A DNA stretch of 15,077 nucleotides from the NCBI GenBank assembly GCA_016199405.1, contig JACQGS010000308.1, positions 1 to 15,077 of the forward strand, read 5' to 3'. Below, piece after piece: positions 1 to 7,445 of this stretch. Every line of letters starts with the position of its first letter. Position 1 is the stretch's first letter. Origin of the DNA: Chloroflexota bacterium (GTDB lineage Bacteria > Chloroflexota > Anaerolineae > UBA4142). The position numbers were made by a program, and so were the translations under genes. The notes below the pieces were generated by a model. That model had not been told where the DNA came from. It did not search any database and saw only the letters and a program-made list of their open reading frames with translations.

Positions 1-56
1 GAAAAGCGGCGTTAGAGAACGCCTGCCCCTTCAAATCTGTGATGTACTGCGGCTAC

Positions 57-1010
57 TTATTTGCCGACGCGTTCCGTAAACGCCAGCCCGGTCTGATTCA
101 AGTACGTCTTGAGAGTTGCCAGATGCGCCTCCGCGCTTGACTTTTGAAAGCCGACGAAGATGCTAGAAATGAATCCACGCATCAGCGCGCGCTGATCCGG
201 CGCGCCCAGGGCGTTGATCGCATCAATCGCACGCGCGCGGAGCGGCTCTTTCAGGTCTTTGCTCACCACGACGCCGTGCGAAGGAATCGGTCCCTGTTTT
301 TCGAGGACGCGCGTATTTGCCAGCACTTCGTTGTAGAGTTTCTCCGGCACATCACCCGCGATGATGGCGACATCGACCTGCTTCGCTTTCAGCGCGTCCC
401 AGCATTGGCTATAGCCGCCGCTGAAAATCGCGTCGCTGAAGAATTTCTTGGGATCCGCTTCGCCTTTTTCGGGCTTGGGCAAGAATCCGAGTTCCACCAA
501 GCGTCCCATCGGCGAGACGTAGCCCGACGTGGAGATGGGGCTGGGGAAGCACGCCTTTTTGCCCTTCAACTCGGTTAGCGATTTGTACGCGCTCTCTTGG
601 GGCACGACCCAGTACGAAAAATAATACGTGGCTTCGATCTTTTTGTCGTCAATGATCACTTCGCGCACTTCCGCGAGCGCCAGTTCCGCGCCGGCGAGAT
701 CCACCGCGAGATAGGCGGGCCACGCGCTCATAAACGCGATGTGCGCGTGCCCATAGCGGAGCGCTTCAATCACGCCGGCTTGACTCATCGGAAGATAAAT
801 CTCAACGTCCACATCGCCGAGTTTTTGCTCCAAGAACTGTTCGAGCGGCTTGGCTTTTTCAATCATTTCGGTCGCGGCGAGCGTCGGCTGAATCGCGACG
901 ACCAAGCGCTCTTTGGGCTTGGCTGCCGAAGGCGGCGGCGCGGGACTGCACGCAATCGCCAAGAGCAAGAGCGCGATACTCGCGGCTAGAACGGAGAAAC
1001 GGTTGAGCAT
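57..1010 (-). CDS. PhnD-type ABC transporter substrate-binding lipoprotein
   Basis: A 317-aa extracytoplasmic solute-binding protein. The N-terminus is a lipoprotein signal: a hydrophobic stretch at residues 7-20 ends in A-I-A-C with the candidate lipidated Cys at 21, followed by a Pro/Ala-rich linker. The mature part resembles the phosphate/phosphite/phosphonate-binding PhnD family: an opening VVAIQPT strand, the 'GHAHIAFMSAWPAYL' region, the 'STSGYVSP' anion-binding loop and 'VDVAIIAGD'. The ATG at 1010 is chosen because GGAGG lies about 5 nt upstream (1016-1020 on the opposite strand) and the signal peptide starts there; the frame stays open upstream without such support. It follows the truncated CbiX-like gene by about 30 bp on the same strand. 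No permease or ATPase gene is visible, although one could lie beyond the window edge. The family is clear; the ligand is not, and oxyanions other than phosphonate are possible. Confidence 0.85.
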   Translation of the reverse strand: MLNRFSVLAASIALLLLAIACSPAPPPSAAKPKERLVVAIQPTLAATEMIEKAKPLEQFLEQKLGDVDVEIYLPMSQAGVIEALRYGHAHIAFMSAWPAYLAVDLAGAELALAEVREVIIDDKKIEATYYFSYWVVPQESAYKSLTELKGKKACFPSPISTSGYVSPMGRLVELGFLPKPEKGEADPKKFFSDAIFSGGYSQCWDALKAKQVDVAIIAGDVPEKLYNEVLANTRVLEKQGPIPSHGVVVSKDLKEPLRARAIDAINALGAPDQRALMRGFISSIFVGFQKSSAEAHLATLKTYLNQTGLAFTERVGK

Positions 1011-1042
1011 TTCTGCCTCCTGAGAAGATTTGGATTGGGACT

Positions 1043-1459
1043 CTAGTTCAAAGAAAAACTGTTGTTCAAGTTGTTGTCGCGCACGAGCATTGTCGGCACG
1101 ACGATTACCCGCGCGGCACCCTCCGCGACTGCCTGATCGATTGCCTCCTTCACACGCGGCGCACAAAATTCGTTGTAGCCAGGCAGCACCCGCCAACCCA
1201 GCCGCGCTTGCAATCCCGCCGCCAGTTCATCCACCGCGGCTTTGTAGGGATCGTTCTGCGGCGTGCGCGGCCAGACGCGCAGTTTTTGTTCCAGCGCATC
1301 ACGCCAGGCGCGCAGGAAACCGACTCGTTCCGCCATCCTACCCGAATGTTCCAACATCATTAGGGTTCCCACATCACGCGGTGGACAATCGCTAGCCGGC
1401 ACGCCGTGCGCGGCAAGCACCACGGCGATATTCTTTGGAGAGGCATACTCTCTTGGCAT
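1043..1459 (-). CDS. CbiX/SirB-like chelatase, C-terminally truncated
   Basis: A 138-aa protein resembling the sirohydrochlorin/cobalt chelatase (CbiX, ferrochelatase-like) family, which inserts a divalent metal into a tetrapyrrole. The first active-site histidine is present in 'VVLAAHG' (His18). The later 'PGYNEFCAPRVKEAI' helix and the 'RVIVVPTML' strand (about 117-125) also fit the family. In family members that strand is followed by a G-x-H-x3-D-I-P segment holding the second metal-ligand histidine. Here the sequence instead runs into an unrelated 13-residue tail (VRDNNLNNSFSLN) and stops, so the active site looks incomplete. The start has an AGGAG Shine-Dalgarno about 7 nt upstream. It is divergent from the DtxR regulator and lies just upstream of the PhnD-like gene. 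It is probably a decaying gene; a small protein working as a partner is the alternative. Confidence 0.7.
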   Translation of the reverse strand: MPREYASPKNIAVVLAAHGVPASDCPPRDVGTLMMLEHSGRMAERVGFLRAWRDALEQKLRVWPRTPQNDPYKAAVDELAAGLQARLGWRVLPGYNEFCAPRVKEAIDQAVAEGAARVIVVPTMLVRDNNLNNSFSLN

Positions 1460-1547
1460 TGTTCTTCTCCTAAAAATATTTCATTTGCGCGCGGCGTCAT
1501 ATGGATTTATAATTGGAGCAACGGCAGAGCGCGGTGCCGCAAGTTTG

Positions 1548-1573
1548 TAAGTCAAGCCGAATGATTGACGTTA
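1548..1573. promoter_or_regulatory. Imperfect inverted repeat in divergent promoter region (candidate operator)
   Basis: TAAGTCAA at 1548-1555 faces TTGACGTTA at 1565-1573 across a 9-nt spacer, with one unpaired base in the second arm. It lies in the 186-bp divergent spacer between the CbiX-like gene (minus) and the DtxR-family gene (plus), where a metal-dependent repressor would be expected to bind. It does not clearly match a known MntR or DtxR box, so operator function is an inference. The rest of the spacer holds a TATAAT at 1508-1513 with TTGCGC 17 nt upstream as a possible plus-strand promoter. Confidence 0.3.
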
Positions 1574-1645
1574 GCATAGCATAACAATCACAGCAAGTCA
1601 ATTAAAATTCTGTCAAAAAAGCGCAAGGATTTCGTCGGAGGAACG

Positions 1646-2320
1646 ATGATGGCAACTCCAGTTGTGGAAGCGTATCTCGAAATGATTTACCTGATGGCAG
1701 TTGAAGGTCAGCCGGTGATTGGCGCGCGGTTGGCGGAATCTTTGCATGTATCGCGTCCGACCGTCACGGCAACGCTCCAGCGCGCCGCTCGGGAGGGATT
1801 TGTAAAATTCAACGCCGGCAAAGAAATCGCGCTGACGGCAAAAGGGCAAGCGATCGCCGAGTATCTGCAGCGGCGGCATTGTGTGATTGAACGGTGGCTG
1901 GTGGACGAACTCGGTTTGGATTGGGCGAATTCGGACGCGCAGGCGCATTTGTTGGAACATGCCATGTCGGACGAGGTGGCGGAATTGCTCAATAAAAAAA
2001 TGGGCTCGCCGGCGGCGTGTCCGCACGGCAATCCGATTCCGGGAAATGTCCGCAGCGTCGCCGCCATCAACAGCAAATATTTTCGATTGGGCGCGGCGCG
2101 CGAAGGTGATCGGCTTGCCGTGGCGCGTGTGTCCGAATATGACCAGAATGTCGTAGAGTTGTTGAATTATTTGGGCGCGCGCGGGATTCGCCCCGGCGCG
2201 GAATTGACCATCACCGAAATCGCGCCGATGAAAGGACCATTGACTTTGAAAGTGGGCTCGCGGACCGTGTCCCTCGGTCGCGAGATTGCCAATTACGTGT
2301 GGGTTCAGAAAGCCGAATAA
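1646..2320 (+). CDS. DtxR/MntR-family metal-dependent transcriptional regulator
   Basis: A 224-aa regulator with the three-part DtxR architecture. Residues 5-60 form a winged helix-turn-helix ('IGARLAESLHVSRPTVTATL' carries the recognition helix). Residues 65-140 form the dimerisation and metal-binding domain, with typical ligands in 'RRHCVIERWL' (His78, Glu82), 'LLEHAMSDE' (Glu104, His105) and 'CPHGNPIP' (Cys125, His127). Residues about 148-222 form a FeoA/SH3-like domain ending in 'GREIANYVWV'. The family represses uptake or induces efflux genes when Mn(II) or Fe(II) is bound. GGAGG at 1637-1641 precedes two consecutive ATGs (1646 and 1649); the second has the better 7-nt spacing, so the protein may start one residue later. 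Pyruvate kinase begins only 4 nt after the stop. The spacer to the divergent gene carries an inverted repeat that may be its operator. Confidence 0.9.
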   Translation: MMATPVVEAYLEMIYLMAVEGQPVIGARLAESLHVSRPTVTATLQRAAREGFVKFNAGKEIALTAKGQAIAEYLQRRHCVIERWLVDELGLDWANSDAQAHLLEHAMSDEVAELLNKKMGSPAACPHGNPIPGNVRSVAAINSKYFRLGAAREGDRLAVARVSEYDQNVVELLNYLGARGIRPGAELTITEIAPMKGPLTLKVGSRTVSLGREIANYVWVQKAE

Positions 2321-2324
2321 AAAG

Positions 2325-3734
2325 ATGCGTCGCACCAAAATTGTTTGCACGCTCGGTCCGGCATCCGACACGGATGAGATCGTACGCGAGTTGATCCGCG
2401 CTGGGATGGATGTGGCGCGGCTGAATTTTTCGCACGGCGATCACCCAACGCACGCCGCGCGCGTCGCGCGCGTGCGTCAACTCGCGCATGCCGAAAATGC
2501 GAACGTCGCGATCCTCGCCGATTTGCAGGGACCGAAAATTCGCGTGGGCGAAATTGCCGGCGGCGCGGTGGAATTACGCGCCGGCGCGCGCCTAATGCTG
2601 ACGACGCGGCAAGTCGTGGGAGATGTGCGCACGGTTGCGGTGGATTTGCCGACTTTTCCAGCGCACGTGGCCCCGGGACAGCGGATTTTGTTGAACGATG
2701 GATTGATCGAGTTGCGCGTCGAGTCGCTGAATCAGCAAGATGTTTTCACGCAAGTGGTTGCCGGCGGGCAATTATCTTCCCACAAAGGCGTGAATGTGCC
2801 GAGCGGGTTGAGCGATTTACCGGCGCTGACGGAGAAAGATCGCGCCGATCTTGCGTTCGCGGTCGAACGGCGCGTCGATTTTATCGCGCTGTCGTTTGTG
2901 CGGCGCGCGACGGATGTGATCGAACTGAAGCGCGCGTTGAAAGACGGCGGCGCGGATACGCCGGTGATCGCGAAAATCGAGCGCGTGGAAGCGATGGAAA
3001 ACATCGCGGCGATTATTGAAGCGAGCGATGGGGTGATGGTCGCGCGCGGGGATTTGGGCGTGGAAGCGCCGCCGGAACAAGTGCCCTTGTATCAAAAGAA
3101 AATTATTCAGCGGGCGAACATCGCCGGCAAACCGGTGATTACCGCGACGCAAATGCTCGAATCGATGATCGGGCAGCCGCGCCCGACGCGCGCCGAGGCG
3201 AGCGATGTGGCGAACGCGATTCTCGACGGCACCGATGCGGTGATGCTTTCGGCGGAAACGGCGATTGGAAAATATCCGGTCGAGTCGGTGCAGATGATGG
3301 CGCGCATCGCCGAGACGGCGGAGGCAAATCTAGAATTTCGCGATCATTTGCAAAGCGGTGATGCCGCGCTGAGCGTGACCGACGCGATTGGCAATGCGAC
3401 GTGTGAAATCGCGATGCAATTGGCGGCGCGGGCAATCATCACGGCGACGTTCAGCGGCTTTACCGCGCGCATGATCGCGCGGCATCGTCCGCCGATTACT
3501 ATTTTCGCCGCCACCTCGAATGACGCGACGTTGCGGCGCGTGGCATTGGTGTGGGGCGTTCGCGGAACGCTCATCAAAGAGCCGGCAACGATGGATGAAA
3601 TGATCGCGGTCTGTATTGACGCGGCAAAACGCGCAGCCATCGTGAAAAAAGGGGATTGGGTCGTGGTCACCGCGGGTGCGCCGGTGCGCGCGCCGGGTCG
3701 GACGAATATGTTGCAGGTACAGAAAGTGGATTAG
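2325..3734 (+). CDS. pyk: Pyruvate kinase
   Basis: A 469-aa glycolytic enzyme transferring phosphate from phosphoenolpyruvate to ADP. The ATG at 2325 is chosen because the family N-terminus 'MRRTKIVCTLGPAS' starts there; the frame is open a little further upstream, inside the preceding gene. Visible motifs are 'LNFSHG' (33-38), 'ILADLQGPKIRVG' in the A domain, a B domain at about 75-165, 'VIAKIERVEAMENI' with catalytic Lys217, the metal and substrate loop 'MVARGDLGVE' (238-247) and 'TATQMLESM' (273-281). A C-terminal allosteric-type domain (about 345-469) ends in 'TNMLQVQKV'. The extra C-terminal PEP-utiliser-like domain found in some bacterial enzymes is absent, so this is the compact form. 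The gene is translationally coupled to the DtxR-type regulator (4-nt gap), and its stop codon interlocks with that of the convergent zinc-ribbon gene. Confidence 0.97.
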   Translation: MRRTKIVCTLGPASDTDEIVRELIRAGMDVARLNFSHGDHPTHAARVARVRQLAHAENANVAILADLQGPKIRVGEIAGGAVELRAGARLMLTTRQVVGDVRTVAVDLPTFPAHVAPGQRILLNDGLIELRVESLNQQDVFTQVVAGGQLSSHKGVNVPSGLSDLPALTEKDRADLAFAVERRVDFIALSFVRRATDVIELKRALKDGGADTPVIAKIERVEAMENIAAIIEASDGVMVARGDLGVEAPPEQVPLYQKKIIQRANIAGKPVITATQMLESMIGQPRPTRAEASDVANAILDGTDAVMLSAETAIGKYPVESVQMMARIAETAEANLEFRDHLQSGDAALSVTDAIGNATCEIAMQLAARAIITATFSGFTARMIARHRPPITIFAATSNDATLRRVALVWGVRGTLIKEPATMDEMIAVCIDAAKRAAIVKKGDWVVVTAGAPVRAPGRTNMLQVQKVD

Positions 3735-4225
3735 CGTTCCATCGAATCATCCACCATCATCGGCGGTGGGGTCGCCATCGTCCCGGCGGCGCTGACCGAA
3801 GTGGCGCAAAACGGGCAAACATTCCAGCGCAAATTCAAGATGCGGCGGCAATTCTCGCATTGCCGTTTGAGTTTGGTGTGGCAGTTGGGGCAGAGGAGAA
3901 AATCGGGCTGAATTTTTTGATGACAGACCGGGCAAACTTGTTTCTCTTCGATGTCTTGCAAGAGCGATTCTTCCGCCAGTTCGCGTTCGAAGGATTCCGC
4001 GAGCGTGTCGCGTGGGCGCAAGAGAAAATAGAGCAGCAAGCCCGGTAGGTTGAACACGACGACCATCATGACGGAGAGCAATTGCAAAAATAGATCGCGC
4101 GAACGCGCGCGAATATCGCGATAGGTCCAGACGATCAAGCTGATCCAGATCGCCAAGAAATACGCGCCAAAGAACGCGACCAATATTTGCAATACCGCGC
4201 CGAGCGCGCTCACATCAAAGGGCAT
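3731..4225 (-). CDS. Two-TM membrane protein with double zinc ribbon
   Basis: A 164-aa protein with two hydrophobic segments (about 8-33 and 46-70) followed by a charged linker and a cytoplasmic double zinc ribbon. The two ribbons use Cys98-x2-Cys101 with Cys112-x2-Cys115, and Cys123-x2-Cys126 with Cys137-x2-Cys140. The tail is Pro/Met-rich. Function is unknown; DZR modules of this kind usually hold zinc structurally and mediate protein or nucleic-acid contacts. A GGAG Shine-Dalgarno lies about 8 nt before the ATG and a near-consensus promoter sits at 4255-4283. The stop codon shares bases with the pyk stop (plus-strand TTAG at 3731-3734), so the two convergent genes leave no space for a terminator between them. 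Confidence 0.85.
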   Translation of the reverse strand: MPFDVSALGAVLQILVAFFGAYFLAIWISLIVWTYRDIRARSRDLFLQLLSVMMVVVFNLPGLLLYFLLRPRDTLAESFERELAEESLLQDIEEKQVCPVCHQKIQPDFLLCPNCHTKLKRQCENCRRILNLRWNVCPFCATSVSAAGTMATPPPMMVDDSMER

Positions 4226-4254
4226 TCAAATGCTCCAATCTGCAAATTATTTGA

Positions 4255-4283
4255 ATTATAGCATCATCTCGAAAAAATGTCAC
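4255..4283 (-). promoter_or_regulatory. Sigma-70-type promoter for the zinc-ribbon gene
   Basis: Read on the minus strand: a GTGACA -35 (4278-4283), a 17-nt spacer that ends in TGC (extended -10), and a perfect TATAAT (4255-4260). Transcription would start near 4248, giving a leader of about 23 nt before the ATG at 4225. Confidence 0.7.
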
Positions 4284-4327
4284 AGTCCCGGTCAATGGGA
4301 TCGGAGAATCAAGGGAGGAGGAACAAA

Positions 4328-4762
4328 ATGAAAAAGCGGATTTGGATTTCCGCACTGGGCGGCATTTTGCTCTTCGGGCTAGCCGCGTGCCAGCCCACCG
4401 CCGGCAAACCGACCATCGTGATTGTCTCACCGCCGAGCGGAAGCGAATTCAAAGAGGGCGAAAATATTTCAATTCAATCCACCGCCGCGGACGCCATCGG
4501 CATCACGCGCGTGGAAATGTTTGTGGATGGCGCGCTGGCGCGAATGGATCCATCGCCCAGCCCCCAGCCGCAATTCTCGGTCGTGCAAGCGTGGAAAGCG
4601 GTGGCGGGTGTACATACGATCACGGTGCGCGCGTACAATGTTGCCGGGGATACCAGTGATCCATCCGGAATTTCGCTGACGGTCGTCGCGTCGATTGCCG
4701 CCGCGAACACGCCGCCGCCGGCGAACCCTTTGCCGGCAGCAAAGGGTCTACCAATTGCCTGA
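4328..4762 (+). CDS. Ig-like (Big-type) lipoprotein, short paralogue
   Basis: A 144-aa secreted lipoprotein. The signal peptide starts MKKR and ends in the lipobox L-A-A-C with Cys21. Residues about 27-120 form one Ig-like module: an opening 'IVIVSPPSGSEF' strand, the 'EMFVDGA' strand, and a closing 'HTITVRAYNVAGDTSDPSG' segment typical of Big/PKD-like domains. It is a clear paralogue of the N-terminal module of the next gene, lacking everything after it. The ATG at 4328 has a GGGAGGAGG Shine-Dalgarno just upstream. After the Ala/Pro-rich tail the frame stops at 4762, but another frame continues as 'STNCLSWASNNNVCLTITHH' to 4808, and a perfect hairpin sits at the junction. A frameshift or truncation of a longer protein is therefore possible. 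It probably acts as a cell-surface adhesion or scaffold module; no enzymatic part is seen. Confidence 0.8.
   Translation: MKKRIWISALGGILLFGLAACQPTAGKPTIVIVSPPSGSEFKEGENISIQSTAADAIGITRVEMFVDGALARMDPSPSPQPQFSVVQAWKAVAGVHTITVRAYNVAGDTSDPSGISLTVVASIAAANTPPPANPLPAAKGLPIA
4725..4747. repeat. Perfect 9-bp hairpin inside the 3' end of the short lipoprotein gene
   Basis: ACCCTTTGC (4725-4733) and GCAAAGGGT (4739-4747) are exact reverse complements around a 5-nt loop CGGCA. The hairpin lies where the reading frame of the lipoprotein appears to change. Confidence 0.6.
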
Positions 4763-4832
4763 GTTGGGCGAGCAACAACAATGTTTGCCTGACGATCACG
4801 CATCACTAACGAGGGAAAAATCCAGCACGAGA

Positions 4833-4866
4833 AAAAGAGCAAACGCAGCGCCGCGTTTGCTCTTTT
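4833..4866 (+). terminator. Strong intrinsic terminator after the short lipoprotein gene
   Basis: AAAAGAGCAAACGC (4833-4846) and GCGTTTGCTCTTTT (4853-4866) form a perfect 14-bp stem with a 6-nt loop. The 3' arm ends in a T run that continues into a T-rich stretch. The symmetrical A/T ends mean it could also work on the minus strand. Confidence 0.85.
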
Positions 4867-4892
4867 GATTTTGCTTTTGGCTATGCTATACT
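4865..4892 (+). promoter_or_regulatory. Extended -10 promoter for the large lipoprotein gene
   Basis: TTGATT at 4865-4870 and TATACT at 4887-4892 are separated by 16 nt, with an extended TGC directly before the -10. It overlaps the tail of the preceding terminator, so the large lipoprotein gene restarts transcription with a leader of about 20 nt. Confidence 0.6.
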
Positions 4893-4920
4893 CGCGCAAT
4901 ATTCAAAGAAGAAGGCATGG

Positions 4921-6618
4921 ATGTATAATCCCAAAAAATTTTCGCGGCGGCTGATATTTTTGGTGGTGCTGCTCGCGGCATGCAGCAGCGCGTTGAGCAA
5001 GCCCTCGGCAGTGATTACGTCGCCGGCGAACGGCACTGATTTTCGCGAAGGCGATCAAGTCGTGATCGAATCTATCTCCGAAGATGCGCGCGCGATTGTG
5101 CGTGTGGAATTGTTGGTGGACAGCGTGGTTGTGAAAACCGATGTACCGCCGACCGCGCAAGGGCAGCCCGCGCTGGCGCTCGCACAATCGTGGAACGCGA
5201 TTCAAGGCGCGCATACGATTAGCGTGCGCGCGTATAACGCGGACGGACTCGCGAGTGACCCGGTGGAAATCACCGTGAACGTTGCGCCTTCCATCGCGCA
5301 AACCGCGCCAACAACTGCCGCAACGAGCGCGCCCACCGCGTCGCCCGCGCCGACGCGTGCGTGCACCAACGCCGCGATCTTTGTCAGCGAAACAATTCCG
5401 GATCGCACCAATTTTCCTGGCGGCGCGGCGTTCGACAAAATTTGGCGATTGCGGAATAGCGGAACGTGCGAGTGGGGCAGCGGCTATACCTTTGGAAATG
5501 TTGCCGGCGAAGCGTTGACGGACAATACTTCGATCGTCGTGCCGGCGACGGCGGTCAACGCGATCGCGGAATTGCGCGTGCCGATGATCGCGCCGAACGC
5601 CGCAGGTTTGCATTCGGGAGCGTGGCAACTCAAAAGCGATGCCGGCGTAAATTTCGGTCCGCGCGTAACGATCATTATCAACGTTTCGGCTTCGACCTCC
5701 GCAACTGCGCCATCGGCGCCGGCAACTTTAAGTGCCGCCGCATGCAGCGGCGCGCCAACGCTTTCGACGTTCACCGTAACGACCGAACAAATCACGCTCG
5801 GTAATTCGACGCGCATTCAATGGGGGCTGGTCACGAACGCGAGTTCGGTGCGGATCGATCCGGATCTAGGCGCGGTCGAAACGCCGGGCTTTCGCGATGT
5901 ATCGCCGCGCGCGACGACGACGTACACGCTGAGCGCGCGCTGCGGAACCGCCACGCGCACCGCGCAAATCACGATCACGGTCAATCCGGCGGGCGCGACG
6001 AACGCGAACTTTGTCGGAGCGTGGGTGCATAATTTTGGAACGCTGACTGTCGTTCAATCCGGCACGGTGATTGTGAGCACGAGCAAATACACGAACGAAT
6101 TTACGACGAATAAAGCCAGCGGAAATTTAGCCGGATCCGTCAGCAGCAATACGCTGATCGGCAAGTGGACGTTGGAAGGCGTCACCGACGCGTTTACATT
6201 TTATTTGAGCGCGGATGGAAATAGCTTCGATGGGTCGGGGACGAACGGCGCGCAGCAATTTCGTTGGTGCGGCGCGCGCCCCGGCGCGGCGTTTCCAACC
6301 GGCTGCAGTTTTGCCGGCTTGTGGACGATTGCGCTGCCCGCGGTGCCGGCGTGCACGGCGCTAACGCTGACGCGCGTCGACGATTCGATTACCGGCAATC
6401 TTTGCAGCGCGCCGCTGAGCGGCGCGATCAAATACAGCGGCGCCGAAACAGTTTTTTCCGGCAACGCGTTGGTCAACGGCGCGAACAATCCATTCACATT
6501 GTATTTGCTCGATGGGTACAACGGAACGCAATTCAACGGCAATTGGAATAATAATTCCGCCAACGAATGGTGCGGCTGGCGCGGGAATGCGCCCAAACCC
6601 ACGCAGTGCGGACGATGA
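4921..6618 (+). CDS. Multi-domain Ig-like/NBR1-type lipoprotein
   Basis: A 565-aa secreted lipoprotein with lipobox L-A-A-C and Cys21. In order: an Ig-like (Big) module at 27-121, paralogous to the upstream protein; a Thr/Ala/Pro linker (122-147); an NBR1-type Ig domain at about 148-256 with its typical 'FDKIWRLRNSGTCEW' strand; another Ala/Ser/Pro linker; a third Ig-like module at 275-355 ending 'TYTLSARCGTATRTAQITI'; and two tandem C-terminal beta repeats (about 363-461 and 463-562). Each beta repeat opens with F-x-G-x-W and closes with W-C-G (Trp-Cys pairs at 449-450 and 550-551). NBR1-type Ig domains are common in surface proteins of Chloroflexota. The GAAGG Shine-Dalgarno is modest, and an ATG at 4917 gives only a 3-codon peptide. 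It probably has a surface recognition or adhesion role; the substrate is unknown. The C-terminal repeats match no family I recognise. Confidence 0.85.
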   Translation: MYNPKKFSRRLIFLVVLLAACSSALSKPSAVITSPANGTDFREGDQVVIESISEDARAIVRVELLVDSVVVKTDVPPTAQGQPALALAQSWNAIQGAHTISVRAYNADGLASDPVEITVNVAPSIAQTAPTTAATSAPTASPAPTRACTNAAIFVSETIPDRTNFPGGAAFDKIWRLRNSGTCEWGSGYTFGNVAGEALTDNTSIVVPATAVNAIAELRVPMIAPNAAGLHSGAWQLKSDAGVNFGPRVTIIINVSASTSATAPSAPATLSAAACSGAPTLSTFTVTTEQITLGNSTRIQWGLVTNASSVRIDPDLGAVETPGFRDVSPRATTTYTLSARCGTATRTAQITITVNPAGATNANFVGAWVHNFGTLTVVQSGTVIVSTSKYTNEFTTNKASGNLAGSVSSNTLIGKWTLEGVTDAFTFYLSADGNSFDGSGTNGAQQFRWCGARPGAAFPTGCSFAGLWTIALPAVPACTALTLTRVDDSITGNLCSAPLSGAIKYSGAETVFSGNALVNGANNPFTLYLLDGYNGTQFNGNWNNNSANEWCGWRGNAPKPTQCGR

Positions 6619-6630
6619 GCCCATGGGTAA

Positions 6631-6653
6631 GTGTGAGAGTGTGTGGGTATGTG
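6631..6653 (+). repeat. GT-rich direct repeat, copy 1
   Basis: A 23-bp GT-rich tract closely matching 7420-7440 (one substitution and a 2-bp indel). The two copies bracket the S51-like gene. Confidence 0.6.
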
Positions 6654-6669
6654 AGTTTGATCATTACGC

Positions 6670-6697
6670 CCGGATGGAATGATAAAATCCGGTTTTT
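6670..6697 (+). terminator. Weak intrinsic terminator after the large lipoprotein gene
   Basis: CCGGAT (6670-6675) and ATCCGG (6687-6692) form a 6-bp stem with an 11-nt loop, followed by TTTTT (6693-6697). The stem is short. The loop and right arm also contain TGATAAAAT (6680-6688), which could be an extended -10 for the downstream S51-like gene; no good -35 is present. Confidence 0.4.
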
Positions 6698-6728
6698 CCG
6701 CGTGAAATCGCGTTTCAAAAGATTTGTT

Positions 6729-7445
6729 ATGAATGGGACCCTGGCTCTGGTCGGCGCGGGAGAATTTCTACCGCAGATGGAATCGATAGATCGCGAATTG
6801 CTTGCGCGCGGGGGCGGCGCGCGCGTCGTCGTTCTACCAACTGCCTCCGCGCCGGACGGCGCGGGCGTGCCGGAAAAATGGGCGCGCATGGGCACCGAGC
6901 ATTTTACGCGGCTCGGCGCGCGCGTGGATGCCTTGCTCGCGCTGACGCGTGCAGATTGTGCGCGCGCGGATTTCGTCAGCTATGTGCAAAGCGCGGACAT
7001 TGTTTATTTCTCCGGCGGCAAGCCGGATTACTTGTGCAACACGCTCGTCGGTACGCCGCTGTGGGACGCGGTGCGCGGCGTTTTGGATCGCGGCGGCATC
7101 GTTGCCGGCTGTTCCGCCGGCGCGATGGTGATGGGCGCGCATGTGCCGAAATTTACGCGGCGCTTGGGAATGCCATCGGTTGAAAAATGGCAAAGCGGTT
7201 TTGCGCTCGTGCCGGACGCGATCATCGTGCCGCATTACAACGAATTTCCGGAAGCGCTGCTGAAACTTTTCACCGGCGCGACGCCGCCCGGCTCGTTCAT
7301 CATCGGCATTGATGCGGATACCGCGTTGGTCGGATCGGACGGGACGTGGCAAGTGCTGGGTGCGGGGCGCGTGACGGTGCGCCGCGCGGGAAAAGTCGAG
7401 CGGTACACAGCAGGGGAGGGTGTGAGGGTGTGGGTATGTGTGTGA
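6729..7445 (+). CDS. Peptidase S51 / cyanophycinase-like protein
   Basis: A 238-aa class-I-glutamine-amidotransferase-like serine hydrolase of the S51 family (dipeptidase E, cyanophycinase). Motifs are the N-terminal 'LALVGAGEF', 'RVVVLPTAS' (32-40), 'ADIVYFSGGKPDYL' (89-102), the nucleophile elbow 'AGCSAGAMVMG' with Ser129, and 'VPHYNEFPE' with His169. The family cleaves acidic dipeptides or cyanophycin; many members, especially in genomes without cyanophycin genes, have unknown substrates. The ATG at 6729 fits the family start, but no clear Shine-Dalgarno precedes it. The last residues (GEGVRVWVCV) are encoded by a GT-rich repeat also found upstream of the gene, so the native C-terminus has probably been replaced. 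The gap to the NACHT gene is 52 bp on the same strand; co-transcription is possible but a functional link is unproven. Confidence 0.85.
   Translation: MNGTLALVGAGEFLPQMESIDRELLARGGGARVVVLPTASAPDGAGVPEKWARMGTEHFTRLGARVDALLALTRADCARADFVSYVQSADIVYFSGGKPDYLCNTLVGTPLWDAVRGVLDRGGIVAGCSAGAMVMGAHVPKFTRRLGMPSVEKWQSGFALVPDAIIVPHYNEFPEALLKLFTGATPPGSFIIGIDADTALVGSDGTWQVLGAGRVTVRRAGKVERYTAGEGVRVWVCV
7420..7440 (+). repeat. GT-rich direct repeat, copy 2
   Basis: Near-copy of 6631-6653. It is read in frame as the tail of the S51-like protein, and further GT-rich sequence follows to about 7452. Confidence 0.6.

Noticed and set aside
1..56. Frame on the minus strand reading PQYITDLKGQAFSNAAF into the window edge
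   Set aside because: Too short, with no start codon preceded by a ribosome-binding site and no recognisable motif.
57..1196. Longer N-terminus for the PhnD-like protein starting at 1196
   Set aside because: The extra 62 residues overlap the CbiX-like gene in another frame and precede a clear signal peptide with its own Shine-Dalgarno.
4277..4327. Upstream start for the short lipoprotein at 4277
   Set aside because: It would place 17 residues before the signal peptide, whereas the ATG at 4328 has a strong GGGAGGAGG site.
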